The notes under the pieces were generated by a model that ran no database searches, had not been told where the DNA came from, and saw nothing but the letters and a program-made list of their open reading frames with translations. From Anderseniella sp. Alg231-50 (GTDB lineage Bacteria > Pseudomonadota > Alphaproteobacteria > Rhizobiales > Aestuariivirgaceae): a DNA stretch of 64,000 bases. The position numbers were made by a program, and so were the translations under genes. Position 1 is the first letter of the stretch. The number at the start of each line of letters is the position of its first letter. This document shows positions 7,672-17,279 of the stretch, one piece after another. The stretch lies in contig NZ_LT703005.1 in assembly GCF_900149695.1 (NCBI RefSeq), positions 62,013 through 126,012 on the forward strand, given 5' to 3'.

Positions 7672-8865
7672 ATGCTAGAAACAGCAAGGTACAACACCAA
7701 CGCACAGGCCCGGCACTTCCTGGCCTGTGCAGTGATTGCCATAACGCTGCTGGTTGCGTTGCCATGGAAAACAGCAGCAGCCCAGGAATTCGAGACCATC
7801 GCCGACTATGCCATTGTCATGGACAGCCGGTCCGGCAAGGTTCTGTTTGAGAAAAACGCCGACGAGCTGGTGCCACCGGCCAGCATGAGCAAGATCATGA
7901 CCATGATCATGGTGTTCGAGCGGCTCAAACAGGGTCGTTTGAAACTAACCGATGAATTCACCATCACCGAAGACGCCTGGCGCCGGGGCGGGGCACCGTC
8001 CAGAAGCTCCACAATGTACGCCGAAGTGGGTTCGAAAGTTTCGTTGGAGAATCTGATCAAGGGAGTCGTGATCCACTCCGGCAACGACGCTGCGATTGCA
8101 ATTGCACAAGCCATCGGAGGCACCGAAGACGGTTTCGCCGATGACATGACCAGGCGCGCGCGCGAACTTGGACTGCCGAAATCCACCTTCAAGAACGCCA
8201 CGGGCCTGCCCGCGGAAGGTCATTTGACCACGATGCGTGAACTGGCCAGCCTGACCCGGTACATCATCGAAGTGTTTCCGGATTACTACAAGTACTACGG
8301 CATACGCGAATTCACCTGGAACAACATCACGCAACAAAACCGCAACCCGCTGCTGGGCAAGTATCGCGGCGCCGACGGGGTGAAGACCGGATACATCAGG
8401 CAGTCCGGTTATGGCATGATCGGATCCGCCGAACGTGAAGGCAGGCGCCTTGTCGTTGTGGTCGGCGGCATGAAATCCAGGCGCGACCGTGCCCAGGAAG
8501 CCGAAAGGCTACTCGATTTCGGATTCAGGAAATTTCGTGCTGTCCGGCTGTTTTCGGCAGGCGATACCGTAGGACAGGCCCGTGTCTGGGGCGGCGAAGC
8601 CCCCTCTGTGAAGCTGGTCACCAAAAAGGACATTCTGACACTGCTGTCGGAAGAGGAACAGGCGACCGCGGAAGTGCAACTTGTTTATTCCGGCCCCTTG
8701 AAGGCGCCGATCAAGGGCGGCACCGCGATTGGTGTCGTGCGTATCCTCAGCGACGGCAAGCTGGTGTACAAGGCTCCCGTTCACACCAAGAACAGCGTTC
8801 CGGCAACCGACAGCATATGGAAAAAGGCTCTCGATTCAGCGCTTTTCATGGCACTCGGTGGTTGA
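7672..8865 (+). CDS. dacA: D-alanyl-D-alanine carboxypeptidase (PBP5/6 class)
   Basis: 397 residues with a signal peptide (hydrophobic 15-32, cleavage near AAAQ). The three serine-acyltransferase motifs are intact: S71-M-S-K74, S135-G-N137 and K237-T-G239. The C-terminal domain (about 290-380) matches the PBP5 beta-rich tail, and residues 380-397 may form the amphipathic membrane anchor (SIWKKALDSALFMALGG). The enzyme removes the terminal D-Ala from pentapeptides in the periplasm and limits cross-linking. It lies between rlpA and tmk as in other Hyphomicrobiales, with 15 bases to tmk, so co-transcription is likely. Confidence 0.93.
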   Translation: MLETARYNTNAQARHFLACAVIAITLLVALPWKTAAAQEFETIADYAIVMDSRSGKVLFEKNADELVPPASMSKIMTMIMVFERLKQGRLKLTDEFTITEDAWRRGGAPSRSSTMYAEVGSKVSLENLIKGVVIHSGNDAAIAIAQAIGGTEDGFADDMTRRARELGLPKSTFKNATGLPAEGHLTTMRELASLTRYIIEVFPDYYKYYGIREFTWNNITQQNRNPLLGKYRGADGVKTGYIRQSGYGMIGSAEREGRRLVVVVGGMKSRRDRAQEAERLLDFGFRKFRAVRLFSAGDTVGQARVWGGEAPSVKLVTKKDILTLLSEEEQATAEVQLVYSGPLKAPIKGGTAIGVVRILSDGKLVYKAPVHTKNSVPATDSIWKKALDSALFMALGG

Positions 8866-8880
8866 TAGTTTAAGGCCCAC

Positions 8881-9513
8881 ATGAAACGGGCATTGTTCAT
8901 TACATTCGAGGGCGGCGAGGGCACCGGCAAGAGTACGCAGACTGCGTTGCTCGCTGACCGGTTGCGCGAATCCGGACACCAGGTGGTGGAAACCCGTGAG
9001 CCGGGTGGATCACCGGACGCAGACGCGATACGGCAATTGCTGGTCAGCGGTGAGACCGGCAGGTGGAGCGTAACCGCGGAAATCCTGCTCAACTACGCGG
9101 CGCGCGAAAGCCATTTGCACCAGACCATTGTCCCTGCACTGGAGAATGGCGCAATCGTCATCTGCGACCGTTTTGCCGACTCGACCCGTGCGTACCAGGG
9201 CTATGCAGGCGACGGCGACCATAATCTTATCGAACAACTGGATCGGAAAATTGTAGGCCATGTGCAGCCGAACCTCACCCTGGTGTTTGACCTCGATCCA
9301 GGCATTGGCCTCGAAAGGGCCGGATTGCGCGGTGGCGACGACCGCTTTGAGCGCAAGGGCCTGGATTTCCACAACCGGCTGCGGGACGGCTATCTGGCTG
9401 TGGCCGGCAAGTTTTCAGACAGATGCAGCATCATCGATGCGTCCGGTTCTGTTGACATGGTTGCAGCGTCGGTCTGGCAGGCCGTAGTGCCTCATCTTGG
9501 GGACACAGGTTAA
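8881..9513 (+). CDS. tmk: Thymidylate kinase
   Basis: 210 residues, the normal length. The P-loop EGGEGTGKST is at residues 10-19, the T-R-E-P-G-G motif follows near 38-43, DRFADSTRAYQG is the nucleotide/TMP-binding DR(Y/F) motif, and the lid region contains ERKGLDFHNRLRDGY. It phosphorylates dTMP to dTDP for DNA synthesis in the cytoplasm. The stop overlaps the holB start by one base (TAATG), so the two are translationally coupled, the common alphaproteobacterial arrangement. Confidence 0.96.
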   Translation: MKRALFITFEGGEGTGKSTQTALLADRLRESGHQVVETREPGGSPDADAIRQLLVSGETGRWSVTAEILLNYAARESHLHQTIVPALENGAIVICDRFADSTRAYQGYAGDGDHNLIEQLDRKIVGHVQPNLTLVFDLDPGIGLERAGLRGGDDRFERKGLDFHNRLRDGYLAVAGKFSDRCSIIDASGSVDMVAASVWQAVVPHLGDTG

Positions 9514-10550
9514 TGGCTGCCAAGGACGACGAACAAACCGACCCGCGCGAAACGGTACTGCATCCCCGCCATGCTCAGCATCTCATCGGCCACCGTGCAG
9601 CCGAGAAGCATCTGCTGGAGGCCTATCACTCAGGCCGGTTTCATCATGGCTGGTTGATTACAGGACCGCAGGGCATTGGCAAGGCCACGTTGGCCTACCG
9701 TCTTGCGCGCTATCTCCTGCGCTATCGAGATCATGAAACCGCGCCTTCAGATACATTGTCGGTGCCAGACGATGACATTGTCACGGCACAGGTATCGGCA
9801 CGGTCCCATCCCGACCTGCTGGTCCTGCAGCGAGACGTCGACAAGGGGAAACTCAAGGCCGGAATAACGGTGGATGCCAGCAGGAAGGCAGCGGATTTTT
9901 TCGGCAAGACCGCCGGTGCGGGCGGTTGGCGAATTGCCATTGTTGATGTCGCCGATGAAATGAACACGGCTGCAGCCAACTCAATACTGAAGACCCTCGA
10001 AGAACCACCGGAGCGAAGCCTGTTCATCCTGCTATGTCACGAGCCCGGCAGGTTGTTGCCGACGATCCGCTCCCGGTGCATCGAACTGCCGCTGCATCCA
10101 TTGTCTCCGGAAGACACTGCAGCCGCGCTTGAACAGCTGCCGGACGGGTTGGGCAAGCCGGCAATTGTGCACGTTGGAACTGCCAATGGCAGGCCCGGTC
10201 TCGCCCTGGCTCTGGCCGAAACCGGTGCCGGTGCGATCTTCGACCGGTTCGCCAAAGCGGCAGAATCGGGTCGCCTGGACGTGAAAACCCGAATGGCCAT
10301 CGCCAATTCCTTGCACGGCCGGGGGACTGATGATCGGTTCAATGTATTCTGCTCACTGCTTGACGACTGGATTACCTCTGCCGCCGCTACTGCCATCAGG
10401 GCATCGGCGACCATCGGACAGGGCCAGGCACTTGCAGATTGTCATCAGACAATCGGGCATTCCATTCGCGAAACAAATGCCCTAAACCTCGACCGGCGCC
10501 TGACAATGCTGCAGGCGTTTGACCTTATCGAGCAAGCCCGCAAGGCATGA
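9513..10550 (+). CDS. holB: DNA polymerase III subunit delta'
   Basis: 345 residues of the AAA+ clamp-loader family. [19 protein letters not shown] near residue 49 is the Walker A-like region, and [29 protein letters not shown] is the conserved delta' core, with a sensor-1 region ([19 protein letters not shown]). The zinc-module cysteines seen in many delta' proteins are not evident. It assembles the beta clamp on DNA with delta and tau/gamma. It overlaps tmk by one base and ends ten bases before the metG start, forming one operon. Confidence 0.93.
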   Translation: MAAKDDEQTDPRETVLHPRHAQHLIGHRAAEKHLLEAYHSGRFHHGWLITGPQGIGKATLAYRLARYLLRYRDHETAPSDTLSVPDDDIVTAQVSARSHPDLLVLQRDVDKGKLKAGITVDASRKAADFFGKTAGAGGWRIAIVDVADEMNTAAANSILKTLEEPPERSLFILLCHEPGRLLPTIRSRCIELPLHPLSPEDTAAALEQLPDGLGKPAIVHVGTANGRPGLALALAETGAGAIFDRFAKAAESGRLDVKTRMAIANSLHGRGTDDRFNVFCSLLDDWITSAAATAIRASATIGQGQALADCHQTIGHSIRETNALNLDRRLTMLQAFDLIEQARKA

Positions 10551-10560
10551 AGATTTCCAG

Positions 10561-12111
10561 ATGACCGAAAAGCCTACATTTTACATCACCACGGCGATTT
10601 CCTATCCCAATGGTGCGCCGCATATTGGCCACGCCTATGAAGCATTGGCGACCGATGCCATGGCGCGTTTCAAGCGGCTGGATGGATATGATGTTCTTTT
10701 CGTTACCGGCACCGATGAACACGGTCAGAAAATCCAGCAAACCGCCCAGAAGCAGGATCGTACCGCAGCTGAATTCGTCGATGAAATGGCGCCCAAGTTC
10801 GAGGCCATGGTCAAGGCTCTGAACTGCTCCAACGACGACTTCATCCGCACGTCCGAGCCGCGCCACTACGAGGCCGTCCAGACCATCTGGAAAAAGATGA
10901 AAGCCGCCGGCGACATCTATCTGGACAAGTATGCCGGCTGGTATTCAGTCCGCGACGAAGCGTTCTACGGCGAAGATGAACTTGAGGACCGCGACGGCGG
11001 CAAGTTTGCCATCAAGACCGGTACGCCCGTTGAATGGGTGGAAGAAGAAAGTTATTTTTTCAAACTGTCTGCCTACCAGGACAAGCTGCTGCAGCTCTAT
11101 AACGAGCACCCGGAATACATAGGTCCGTCCGAGCGCCGCAACGAGGTTGTAAGTTTCGTCAGCGGTGGCCTGAAAGACCTTTCGGTTTCGCGCACGACAT
11201 TCGACTGGGGCATTCCGGTGCCGGATGCGCCCGGTCATATCATGTATGTCTGGGTCGATGCATTGACCAACTACATGACGGCAACCGGATATCTCACCGA
11301 CGATCCGGACCTGGCGAAGTTCTGGCCGGCTGATGTTCATGTCATCGGCAAGGACATTGTGCGGTTTCATGCCGTCTACTGGCCGGCATTCCTGATGTCT
11401 GCCGGCCTGCCGCTGCCCAAGCGCGTGTTCGGTCACGGCTTCCTGTTCAATCGCGGAGAGAAAATGTCGAAATCGGTCGGCAATGTTGTCGATCCGCAGT
11501 CGATGATCGACCAGTACGGTGTCGACCAGGTGCGGTATTTCTTCATGCGTGAAGTGCCGTTCGGCCAGGACGGCAATTACAGTCATGAAGCCATTGTGAA
11601 CCGGGTGAACGCCGACCTTGCCAATGACCTCGGCAACCTGGCACAGCGCTCCCTGTCGATGATCGCCAAGAATTGCGAAGGCAAAATGCCGTCTCCGGGC
11701 GAACTGGCGACAGAGGACAAGGAAATTCTGGCAGCGGTGGATGCGCTGCTGCCGCAGTGTCGTGAACACCACGAGGTGCAGGCGCTGCACAAGTCACTGG
11801 ACGCCATCTGGAAAGTGGTCGCCGATGCCAACCGGTATTTTGCCGGCCAGGAACCATGGGCGCTGAAGAAAACGGACCCTGAGCGCATGGCGACGGTGCT
11901 GTACGTGACTGCAGAAGTCATTCGTCAGGTTGCCATACTTGCGCAGCCCTACATGCCGGCATCGGCGTCGAAACTCCTCGACCTGCTGGTAGTGCCGGAT
12001 GATGCAAGAGAATTCGCGCATCTGGGTGAGGCTGGCCGGTTACCGTCCGATACTGAACTTCCGAAACCGGAAGGCGTGTTTCCGCGTTATGTAGAAGACG
12101 AACAAGCCTGA
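10561..12111 (+). CDS. metG: Methionyl-tRNA synthetase
   Basis: 516 residues from ATG 10561; an in-frame ATG 42 bases upstream falls inside holB and adds residues not seen in the family. The HIGH motif appears as PHIGHAYEA near 18-26, [12 protein letters not shown] follows, and the KMSKS loop is intact ([15 protein letters not shown]). No zinc-knuckle cysteine set appears in the connective peptide, and no C-terminal tRNA-binding dimerisation domain is present, as in the shorter alphaproteobacterial type. It charges initiator and elongator tRNA-Met. It lies between holB and tatD in the conserved operon. Confidence 0.96.
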   Translation: MTEKPTFYITTAISYPNGAPHIGHAYEALATDAMARFKRLDGYDVLFVTGTDEHGQKIQQTAQKQDRTAAEFVDEMAPKFEAMVKALNCSNDDFIRTSEPRHYEAVQTIWKKMKAAGDIYLDKYAGWYSVRDEAFYGEDELEDRDGGKFAIKTGTPVEWVEEESYFFKLSAYQDKLLQLYNEHPEYIGPSERRNEVVSFVSGGLKDLSVSRTTFDWGIPVPDAPGHIMYVWVDALTNYMTATGYLTDDPDLAKFWPADVHVIGKDIVRFHAVYWPAFLMSAGLPLPKRVFGHGFLFNRGEKMSKSVGNVVDPQSMIDQYGVDQVRYFFMREVPFGQDGNYSHEAIVNRVNADLANDLGNLAQRSLSMIAKNCEGKMPSPGELATEDKEILAAVDALLPQCREHHEVQALHKSLDAIWKVVADANRYFAGQEPWALKKTDPERMATVLYVTAEVIRQVAILAQPYMPASASKLLDLLVVPDDAREFAHLGEAGRLPSDTELPKPEGVFPRYVEDEQA

Positions 12112-12130
12112 ACAAGAAGCGTGACGTGCC

Positions 12131-12940
12131 ATGAAACCCGCCATCGTAGACAGCCATTGCCATCTCGATTTCGACGTCCTGCATGACGACTTGACCGGTG
12201 TGATCTCCCGCGCCCACGAAGCCGGTGTTCACATGATGGTGTCGATTTCCACAAGGGTCAAAAATTTTGACGCCATTCGTGCTATTGCGGATGCGCATGA
12301 AGAGGTGTTCTGCACTGTCGGCACGCACCCTCACAATGCGGCGGAAGAACCGGACGTGACCGCAGAACAACTGATTGCGCTGGCACGATATGCCAAGTGC
12401 ATCGGCATCGGTGAAGCCGGTCTGGATTACCACTATGACAATTCGCCACGTGAGGCGCAGGCTCAGGGGTTTCGTACCCACATTGCCGCGGCGCGGGAGA
12501 CCGGCCTGCCGCTGGTAATTCATTCGCGTTCGGCGGAGGCTGACACCGCAGAAATCCTCGAGGATGAAATGGGGAAGGGGGCCTTCAAGCCGCTCCTGCA
12601 CTGCTTTTCATCCCGGGTTGAACTGGCGCAGCGCGGTCTGGCTCTCGGAGGTTATCTTTCATTCTCCGGCATCCTGACATTCAAGTCGGCGGAAGCAATC
12701 CGGGACGCGGCCAGATTGTGCCCGCTGGACAAGATGCTTGTGGAAACCGATGCGCCATATCTGGCGCCGGTGCCGCATCGCGGCCAGAGCAATGAACCGG
12801 CCTTTACTGCCCATACCCTGGCGCACCTGGCCGATGTCAAAGGCATCAGTGTCGAGGACATGGCCCGGATCACGTCGGACAACTTCTTCCGTCTGTTTGA
12901 CAAGGCCCCGCGGCCTGCAGTTTTCGGAGTTGCTGCATGA
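12131..12940 (+). CDS. TatD family metal-dependent hydrolase (YcfH-like)
   Basis: 269 residues with a complete TatD metallohydrolase set: DSHCHLDF (metal-binding His pair) near the N-terminus, GTHPHNA, IGEAGLDYHY (metal-bridging Glu), L-V-I-H-S-R, LLHCFSS and ETDAPYLAP. TatD proteins are 3'-5' DNA/RNA exonucleases or D-tyrosyl-tRNA deacylase-like enzymes. The location after metG and before the MBL gene is the classic YcfH position. The stop overlaps the next start by four bases (ATGA). Confidence 0.93.
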   Translation: MKPAIVDSHCHLDFDVLHDDLTGVISRAHEAGVHMMVSISTRVKNFDAIRAIADAHEEVFCTVGTHPHNAAEEPDVTAEQLIALARYAKCIGIGEAGLDYHYDNSPREAQAQGFRTHIAAARETGLPLVIHSRSAEADTAEILEDEMGKGAFKPLLHCFSSRVELAQRGLALGGYLSFSGILTFKSAEAIRDAARLCPLDKMLVETDAPYLAPVPHRGQSNEPAFTAHTLAHLADVKGISVEDMARITSDNFFRLFDKAPRPAVFGVAA

Positions 12941-13734
12941 GCCTGACATTGACCATTCTGGGCTGCGGGTCATCAGGTGGCGTTCCGCGCATCGGCAACA
13001 ACTGGGGCCAGTGTGACCCGGATGAACCGAAAAACCGCCGCAAGCGATGTTCCGTGTTGCTGGACAAGCGGGAAGGGGATGCCGTCACCCGCGTCCTGGT
13101 CGACACCACGCCTGACCTTGTTTCCCAACTCAACAGCGCGGATGCGGCAGCACTTGACGGGGTATGGTTCACCCACGAACACGCCGACCACACCCATGGC
13201 ATCGATGATTTACGCCAGGTTGCAATCAACATGAGGTCACGGGTCAGCGTGTGGGCGGAACGAAATACCGCCGACATGCTCATGTCGAGGTTCAGTTATT
13301 GCTTCGTCACGCCGCCGGGCTCGTCCTATCCGCCGATACTCGAGATGAACGGCATCCAACCCGAGACGCCGGTGTCCACTACTGGCGCAGCGGGCGAGAT
13401 AAACGCCATGCCGTTTGAGGTGAACCATGGTGACATAGACGCTCTGGGCTTCCGCGTCGGTGACGTTGCCTACACACCGGACCTCATCAAGGTGCCGGAG
13501 CATTCGCTGCAATATCTGGACGGCCTGGACATATGGATCGTTGACGCACTCAGGCGCACGCCGCATCCAAGTCACTTCAGTCTTGATGATGCACTTGCAT
13601 GGATTGAACGCATCAAACCCAAGCGCGCCATATTGACCAACATGCACATCGATATGGACTACCAGGCACTGTGCAGCGAATTGCCTGCAAATGTGGTGCC
13701 CGCATACGATGGAATGATCGTGGAGATCGGTTGA
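12937..13734 (+). CDS. MBL-fold metallohydrolase, PhnP-like
   Basis: 265 residues. It opens with GCGSSGGVPRIGNNWG and has the HEHADHTHGIDDLR metal-binding motif (HxHxDH), E-V-N-H-G-D later, and TNMHIDMDY near the C-terminus. This is the phosphoribosyl 1,2-cyclic phosphodiesterase-like (PhnP) branch that follows tatD and metG in alphaproteobacteria. There is no phosphonate cluster here, so the substrate is probably another cyclic nucleotide or phosphodiester. It overlaps tatD by four bases and the next gene by one base. Confidence 0.9.
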   Translation: MSLTLTILGCGSSGGVPRIGNNWGQCDPDEPKNRRKRCSVLLDKREGDAVTRVLVDTTPDLVSQLNSADAAALDGVWFTHEHADHTHGIDDLRQVAINMRSRVSVWAERNTADMLMSRFSYCFVTPPGSSYPPILEMNGIQPETPVSTTGAAGEINAMPFEVNHGDIDALGFRVGDVAYTPDLIKVPEHSLQYLDGLDIWIVDALRRTPHPSHFSLDDALAWIERIKPKRAILTNMHIDMDYQALCSELPANVVPAYDGMIVEIG

Positions 13735-14318
13735 TGAATGCTCTTTTACGAGCATATGCCCAAGCCTGGTCGCAAGCCGGTGTTCCGAAGCTTGCCGCAC
13801 TGATAGGCACGATTGAAGCACCTGATGGTTTGTTGTCACCGGAAGACCAGGTGCCGGCCTCCCTGAAACAGGACTATGACCAGGCTGTTGAGGCCCTGAC
13901 CGTGTTCCCGAAACTGAAACAACAACTGTCAAGGATTGGCGACCGTTTACCGTGGATGCAGGGTGCTATGAGAATGCCGGCTTCCTTTCAGGGCAGATTT
14001 GCGTATGTCGAGCTGGCCGGGCCAACGGGCATGATCGCAATCAGCGACATTAGATTTGGTCTCTACCTGCAGCAACACGACACTGTTTACCCAAGCCACT
14101 GGCATGAGGCAGTAGAAGATTATCTGATCGCCAGCGGCACCGCGTTGTGGCAGGTCGATGATGCAGGTTTCAACGCCCAGCCGCCAGGTACACACATCAA
14201 GCATGCATCAAACCAGCCGCACGCCACGACCACGCTGCAGGATCCGTTGCTGGCCATGTGGTTCTGGCAAGGTGATATCCGGAACAGCACTTATCGTGTT
14301 GTGGGTGTGGATGCCTGA
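13734..14318 (+). CDS. Dimethylsulfoniopropionate lyase-family cupin
   Basis: 194 residues; the ATG at 13734 overlaps the previous stop by one base (TGATG), so the gene is coupled to the metallohydrolase. The C-terminal cupin carries YPSHWHEAVEDYLIASG and PPGTHIKHASNQPHATTT. These supply the H-x-H, E, Y and later H ligands expected of the DddL/DddQ/DddW-type fold, and LLAMWFWQGDI is the usual last strand. Family membership is fairly clear, but many members linked to housekeeping genes have no shown DMSP-cleaving activity, so a role in DMS production is only a hypothesis. It ends the tmk-holB-metG-tatD run and is convergent with the AraC gene. Confidence 0.75.
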   Translation: MNALLRAYAQAWSQAGVPKLAALIGTIEAPDGLLSPEDQVPASLKQDYDQAVEALTVFPKLKQQLSRIGDRLPWMQGAMRMPASFQGRFAYVELAGPTGMIAISDIRFGLYLQQHDTVYPSHWHEAVEDYLIASGTALWQVDDAGFNAQPPGTHIKHASNQPHATTTLQDPLLAMWFWQGDIRNSTYRVVGVDA

Positions 14319-14358
14319 CGTAAGCGTCCTTCAACATCGCGGATAACCACACACCAAG

Positions 14359-15150
14359 TCAGCTTTCTGTTTGAGCCACCACTTTGGACGGTGCCTGTCC
14401 CATGGCTTTGCCGAAGGCGGCCGTGAACGCGCTTGGACTTCGGTAGCCATGCAGCTTCGCGACAACGGACACTGGTACACCCTGCGACAGACTTTCAAGT
14501 GCACTTTGAAAACGCACACGCTGACGCCATTGGATGAAACTCATCCCCAGATCCCGTTCAAACAACCGCGCCAGCGTTCGAGCAGAGGCGCCGCACACGG
14601 CCGACCAGCCATCCAGTGTTCTGCGGTCTGAAGGATCAGCCAAAAGTTCCGCGCACACCTTCTGTAACCTGATATCCCGGGGCAGGGGCACATGCAGTGA
14701 CAGTGCCTGGGCCCGGTCAATTTCCTGCTCGATCAATTTGGCAATCAGGCTGCCGCGACTATCGGGACCATATGCAACCGGCTCTTCCCCCAGTGCCAGG
14801 ATCAGTTCCTTCAGCAATCCGGGAACAGTCATGACGCTCAATTTCTGCGGACGCGTCCTGATCGCCAGCGGATCAATATACAATGTACGCATGTCCACAG
14901 CGCCGTGCATGCTGACTGAATGGGAAATACCGGCGGGTATGTAAGCGGCACCATCGGGCGGCACCACCCATGCGTCCCGTTTTGTTCTCAGCCGCATCAC
15001 GCCGTTTATGGCATACAGCAGCTGAACTCGTTCGTGCTGATGCGGCGGAATGGAAAAACCATCGGAAAAGCTCTTTGCCATGACCACAATCGGCTGCGGC
15101 AGATTCTGGTAGTCAACTGGATTGGTGCTGCGTGAGGTAATGGTACTCAC
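14359..15150 (-). CDS. AraC-family regulator with N-terminal cupin
   Basis: 263 residues from a GTG start. The N-terminal sensing cupin (about 15-95) includes IPPHQHERVQLLYAINGVMRL and PPDGAAYIPAGISHSV. The C-terminal AraC DNA-binding region (about 160-260) carries two helix-turn-helix motifs, with C-G-A-S-A-R-T-L-A-R-L-F-E-R-D-L-G-M and S-V-V-A-K-L-H-G-Y-R-S-P-S-A-F-T-A-A-F. This is the cytosolic-cupin subgroup (NimR/YdiP-like) that usually controls an adjacent exporter. It is divergent from the MFS gene with about 55 bases between starts, so it probably regulates that transporter. The inducer is unknown. Confidence 0.88.
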   Translation of the reverse strand: MSTITSRSTNPVDYQNLPQPIVVMAKSFSDGFSIPPHQHERVQLLYAINGVMRLRTKRDAWVVPPDGAAYIPAGISHSVSMHGAVDMRTLYIDPLAIRTRPQKLSVMTVPGLLKELILALGEEPVAYGPDSRGSLIAKLIEQEIDRAQALSLHVPLPRDIRLQKVCAELLADPSDRRTLDGWSAVCGASARTLARLFERDLGMSFIQWRQRVRFQSALESLSQGVPVSVVAKLHGYRSPSAFTAAFGKAMGQAPSKVVAQTES

Positions 15151-15205
15151 CGGATCTTCCTATACCCTGAATAGCGCATTTGGCTTGTTTTCGACGAATT
15201 GTGGC

Positions 15206-16546
15206 ATGACATCGAAAATCAGACAATTCTATTATGAACGCCCGAGCGGCAAATTCATCGCCGCATATGAAGGTTTCACAACCGTGACCAGAGATCGCTG
15301 TTACTTCCTGCTGTTGAACATTGGCCACTTCCTCGACCACCTGTTCACCCTGATATTCGCTACTGTTGCCGCGCTGGCTCTGCACCGGGAGTGGGGCGTC
15401 GGTTATGCCGAACTGCTCGTCTATGCGACGCCCGGGTTCTTTGCATTCGGTCTTTTCTCGCTGCCTGCCGGTTGGCTTGCAGACAAGTGGAGCAGGGACG
15501 GAATGATGGTTGTTTTCTTTGTTGGCATCGGCCTGTCCGCCATAGCCACCAGCTTTGCCGCGACGCCGATGCAGATTGGTTTTGGCCTGTTCGTGATTGG
15601 CATGTTCGCCGCTATCTACCATCCGGTCGGCCTCGCCATTGTCACCATGACCTGGCGCAATACCGGCATGCGCATCGCCGCCAATGGGGTCTGGGGAAAT
15701 CTTGGCGTGGCATGCGCTGCGCTGATCACCGGCTACCTGATCGACAATGGCGGCTGGCGCATGGCGTTCGTCCTGCCGGGCATATTCTCAATTGTGACCG
15801 GACTGGCTTACCTGGCCTTGCGGCGCGATGCCATCCGCGCCGACCGGACGCCAGGCAAAGCAGAACAGGCAGTATCGAAATTTGGGCCGTCACCGACAAT
15901 GCGGACATTGCTGCTGCGCGTCTCCGCAATTGTGTTCGTGACAACCGCAGTTTCTTCAATCATCTTTCAGTCAACGACTTTCGCACTGCCGAAAATATTC
16001 GACGAACGCCTGCAAGGCTTCGCCGGTCAGCTCTCCGCGTTAACGAAGACGCTTGGCGACGCTGGACACAGTGACATGGCGACCATGATAGGATCATTGG
16101 CATTCTTCGTGTTTGCTGCGGCATCCATAGCGCAACTGGTTGTCGGCAGCATGCTGGATCGCTTCGGCCCACGAACAGTGTTCATGACAGTGGCAGCCAT
16201 GCAGCTGTTGTTCTTCTCGCTGATGCCGGGCCTGACTGACAGCATCGCGTTCTTCGTTGCGCTTGGTTTCATGCTGGGCGCGTTCGGCCAGATACCGATC
16301 AACGACTACATGATCGGCAAGATGGCCAGCGGCCCATACCGCGCACGTATCTACGGCGTCAGGTATGTTGTCGCGTTTTCCGTGCTTGCCGTGTCATTAC
16401 CGCTCATTGCATTCGTCTATGAGAATTGGGGTTTCGACATGCTGTTCCGCATTCTGGCCGGCGCAGCGCTGCTGATCCTGTGCGCGGTGGCAGCACTGCC
16501 GCGCAAACTGCCGACGCCGGAGACATCTACGGCAGCAGCAGAATAG
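15206..16546 (+). CDS. MFS transporter, fosmidomycin-resistance (FSR) type
   Basis: About 446 residues from ATG 15206; the open frame begins at 15122, but that would overlap the divergent AraC gene and add residues outside the family. Twelve hydrophobic helices are apparent. FSR-type features include YFLLLNIGHFLDHLFTLIF at helix 1, GWLADKWSRDGMMV (the MFS loop 2-3 motif), FAAIYHPVGLAIV and IPINDYMIGK near helix 11. The family exports drugs or small metabolites by proton antiport. With the divergent AraC-cupin regulator it looks like a self-contained efflux module. Confidence 0.87.
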   Translation: MTSKIRQFYYERPSGKFIAAYEGFTTVTRDRCYFLLLNIGHFLDHLFTLIFATVAALALHREWGVGYAELLVYATPGFFAFGLFSLPAGWLADKWSRDGMMVVFFVGIGLSAIATSFAATPMQIGFGLFVIGMFAAIYHPVGLAIVTMTWRNTGMRIAANGVWGNLGVACAALITGYLIDNGGWRMAFVLPGIFSIVTGLAYLALRRDAIRADRTPGKAEQAVSKFGPSPTMRTLLLRVSAIVFVTTAVSSIIFQSTTFALPKIFDERLQGFAGQLSALTKTLGDAGHSDMATMIGSLAFFVFAAASIAQLVVGSMLDRFGPRTVFMTVAAMQLLFFSLMPGLTDSIAFFVALGFMLGAFGQIPINDYMIGKMASGPYRARIYGVRYVVAFSVLAVSLPLIAFVYENWGFDMLFRILAGAALLILCAVAALPRKLPTPETSTAAAE

Positions 16547-16600
16547 GACTAATGCAGCCAGGCAGATAGGAATACACGCAAAACTGTCATTTCCCCATGG

Positions 16601-16660
16601 CATAATATTCCATAATATATATTATGCGAATATCCTGCATAGCTACATAGCTACATGCTA
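16601..16660. repeat. AT-rich palindrome and short tandem repeats
   Basis: A perfect 16-base palindrome, CATAATATATATTATG, lies at 16611-16626, preceded by a partial copy (CATAATATTC). It is followed by CATAGCTA, CATAGCTA and CATGCTA in tandem at 16638-16660. The composition is far more A+T-rich than the surroundings. It lies in the gap between the MFS and DUF3592 genes, downstream of both, and could be a junction scar or protein-binding site. No T-run terminator was identified. Confidence 0.6.
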
Positions 16661-16763
16661 CAAAGCACATATGTGAAACTGATCGCTGACAGCTAACAGC
16701 TCGTGGAATTTGCGCGAACATTGCTGGAAGGTGTTGTACGGGAGAATCTTCCAGTCGGTCACT

Positions 16764-17279
16764 TCACGACACTGTAAACCTCACCAGCAATCCGAGCGCC
16801 CAGAAAATGGCCCCGCCCCCGAACAGAATGAACAGCGGAAACAGGAAAAGTTCGAAAGTCTGGTAAATCTTTGCAGTGCTTTCGGGATTGGACTGCAGAT
16901 ACAGGATCGGTACCTTTTGCCGTGTTTGGTAACGAAAGAATTCCCCGTAGCCAAACGGCGACTCAAACTCGACTTTCTTGCCGTTCTTCGTCTTGAAAGC
17001 GATAACGGGAGCAAAGCTCTTGTCTCGGACTCCAGAACCGCTAGTGGGTTCCTGTTGATTGTTTGCTACCACGACACCCTCGGTCACGGTTGCTTGAAGC
17101 CAAAAGGAAACGTTGCCGAAGAACATGTAAAGACCAAGCGCCATCACCGCCAGGCCGCCCCATCGAAAAATGTAGTGCATAATCACAAAAGGCAGGCTGT
17201 CTCGATCAATCCCGGAAATTTTTCCCTGATTCTTGGATTTTGCAAACCAACTGCGTAGTGGGCGCCGTTTTCCAGTCAT
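16764..17279 (-). CDS. DUF3592-domain membrane protein
   Basis: 171 residues with two transmembrane helices, about 39-62 and 142-167, flanking a soluble domain. That domain has the DUF3592 layout: an ATVTEGVVVANN strand, a polar loop, P-V-I-A-F-K-T-K-N-G-K-K-V-E-F, FRYQTRQKVPILYLQSNPESTAKI. Family members are common in phages, plasmids and defence islands as well as chromosomes, and no biochemical function is established. Codon use has less third-position G/C than neighbours, and the flanks include AT-rich repeats on one side, suggesting recent acquisition. A later start (MHYIFRWGG at 17180) is possible. Confidence 0.75.
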   Translation of the reverse strand: MTGKRRPLRSWFAKSKNQGKISGIDRDSLPFVIMHYIFRWGGLAVMALGLYMFFGNVSFWLQATVTEGVVVANNQQEPTSGSGVRDKSFAPVIAFKTKNGKKVEFESPFGYGEFFRYQTRQKVPILYLQSNPESTAKIYQTFELFLFPLFILFGGGAIFWALGLLVRFTVS

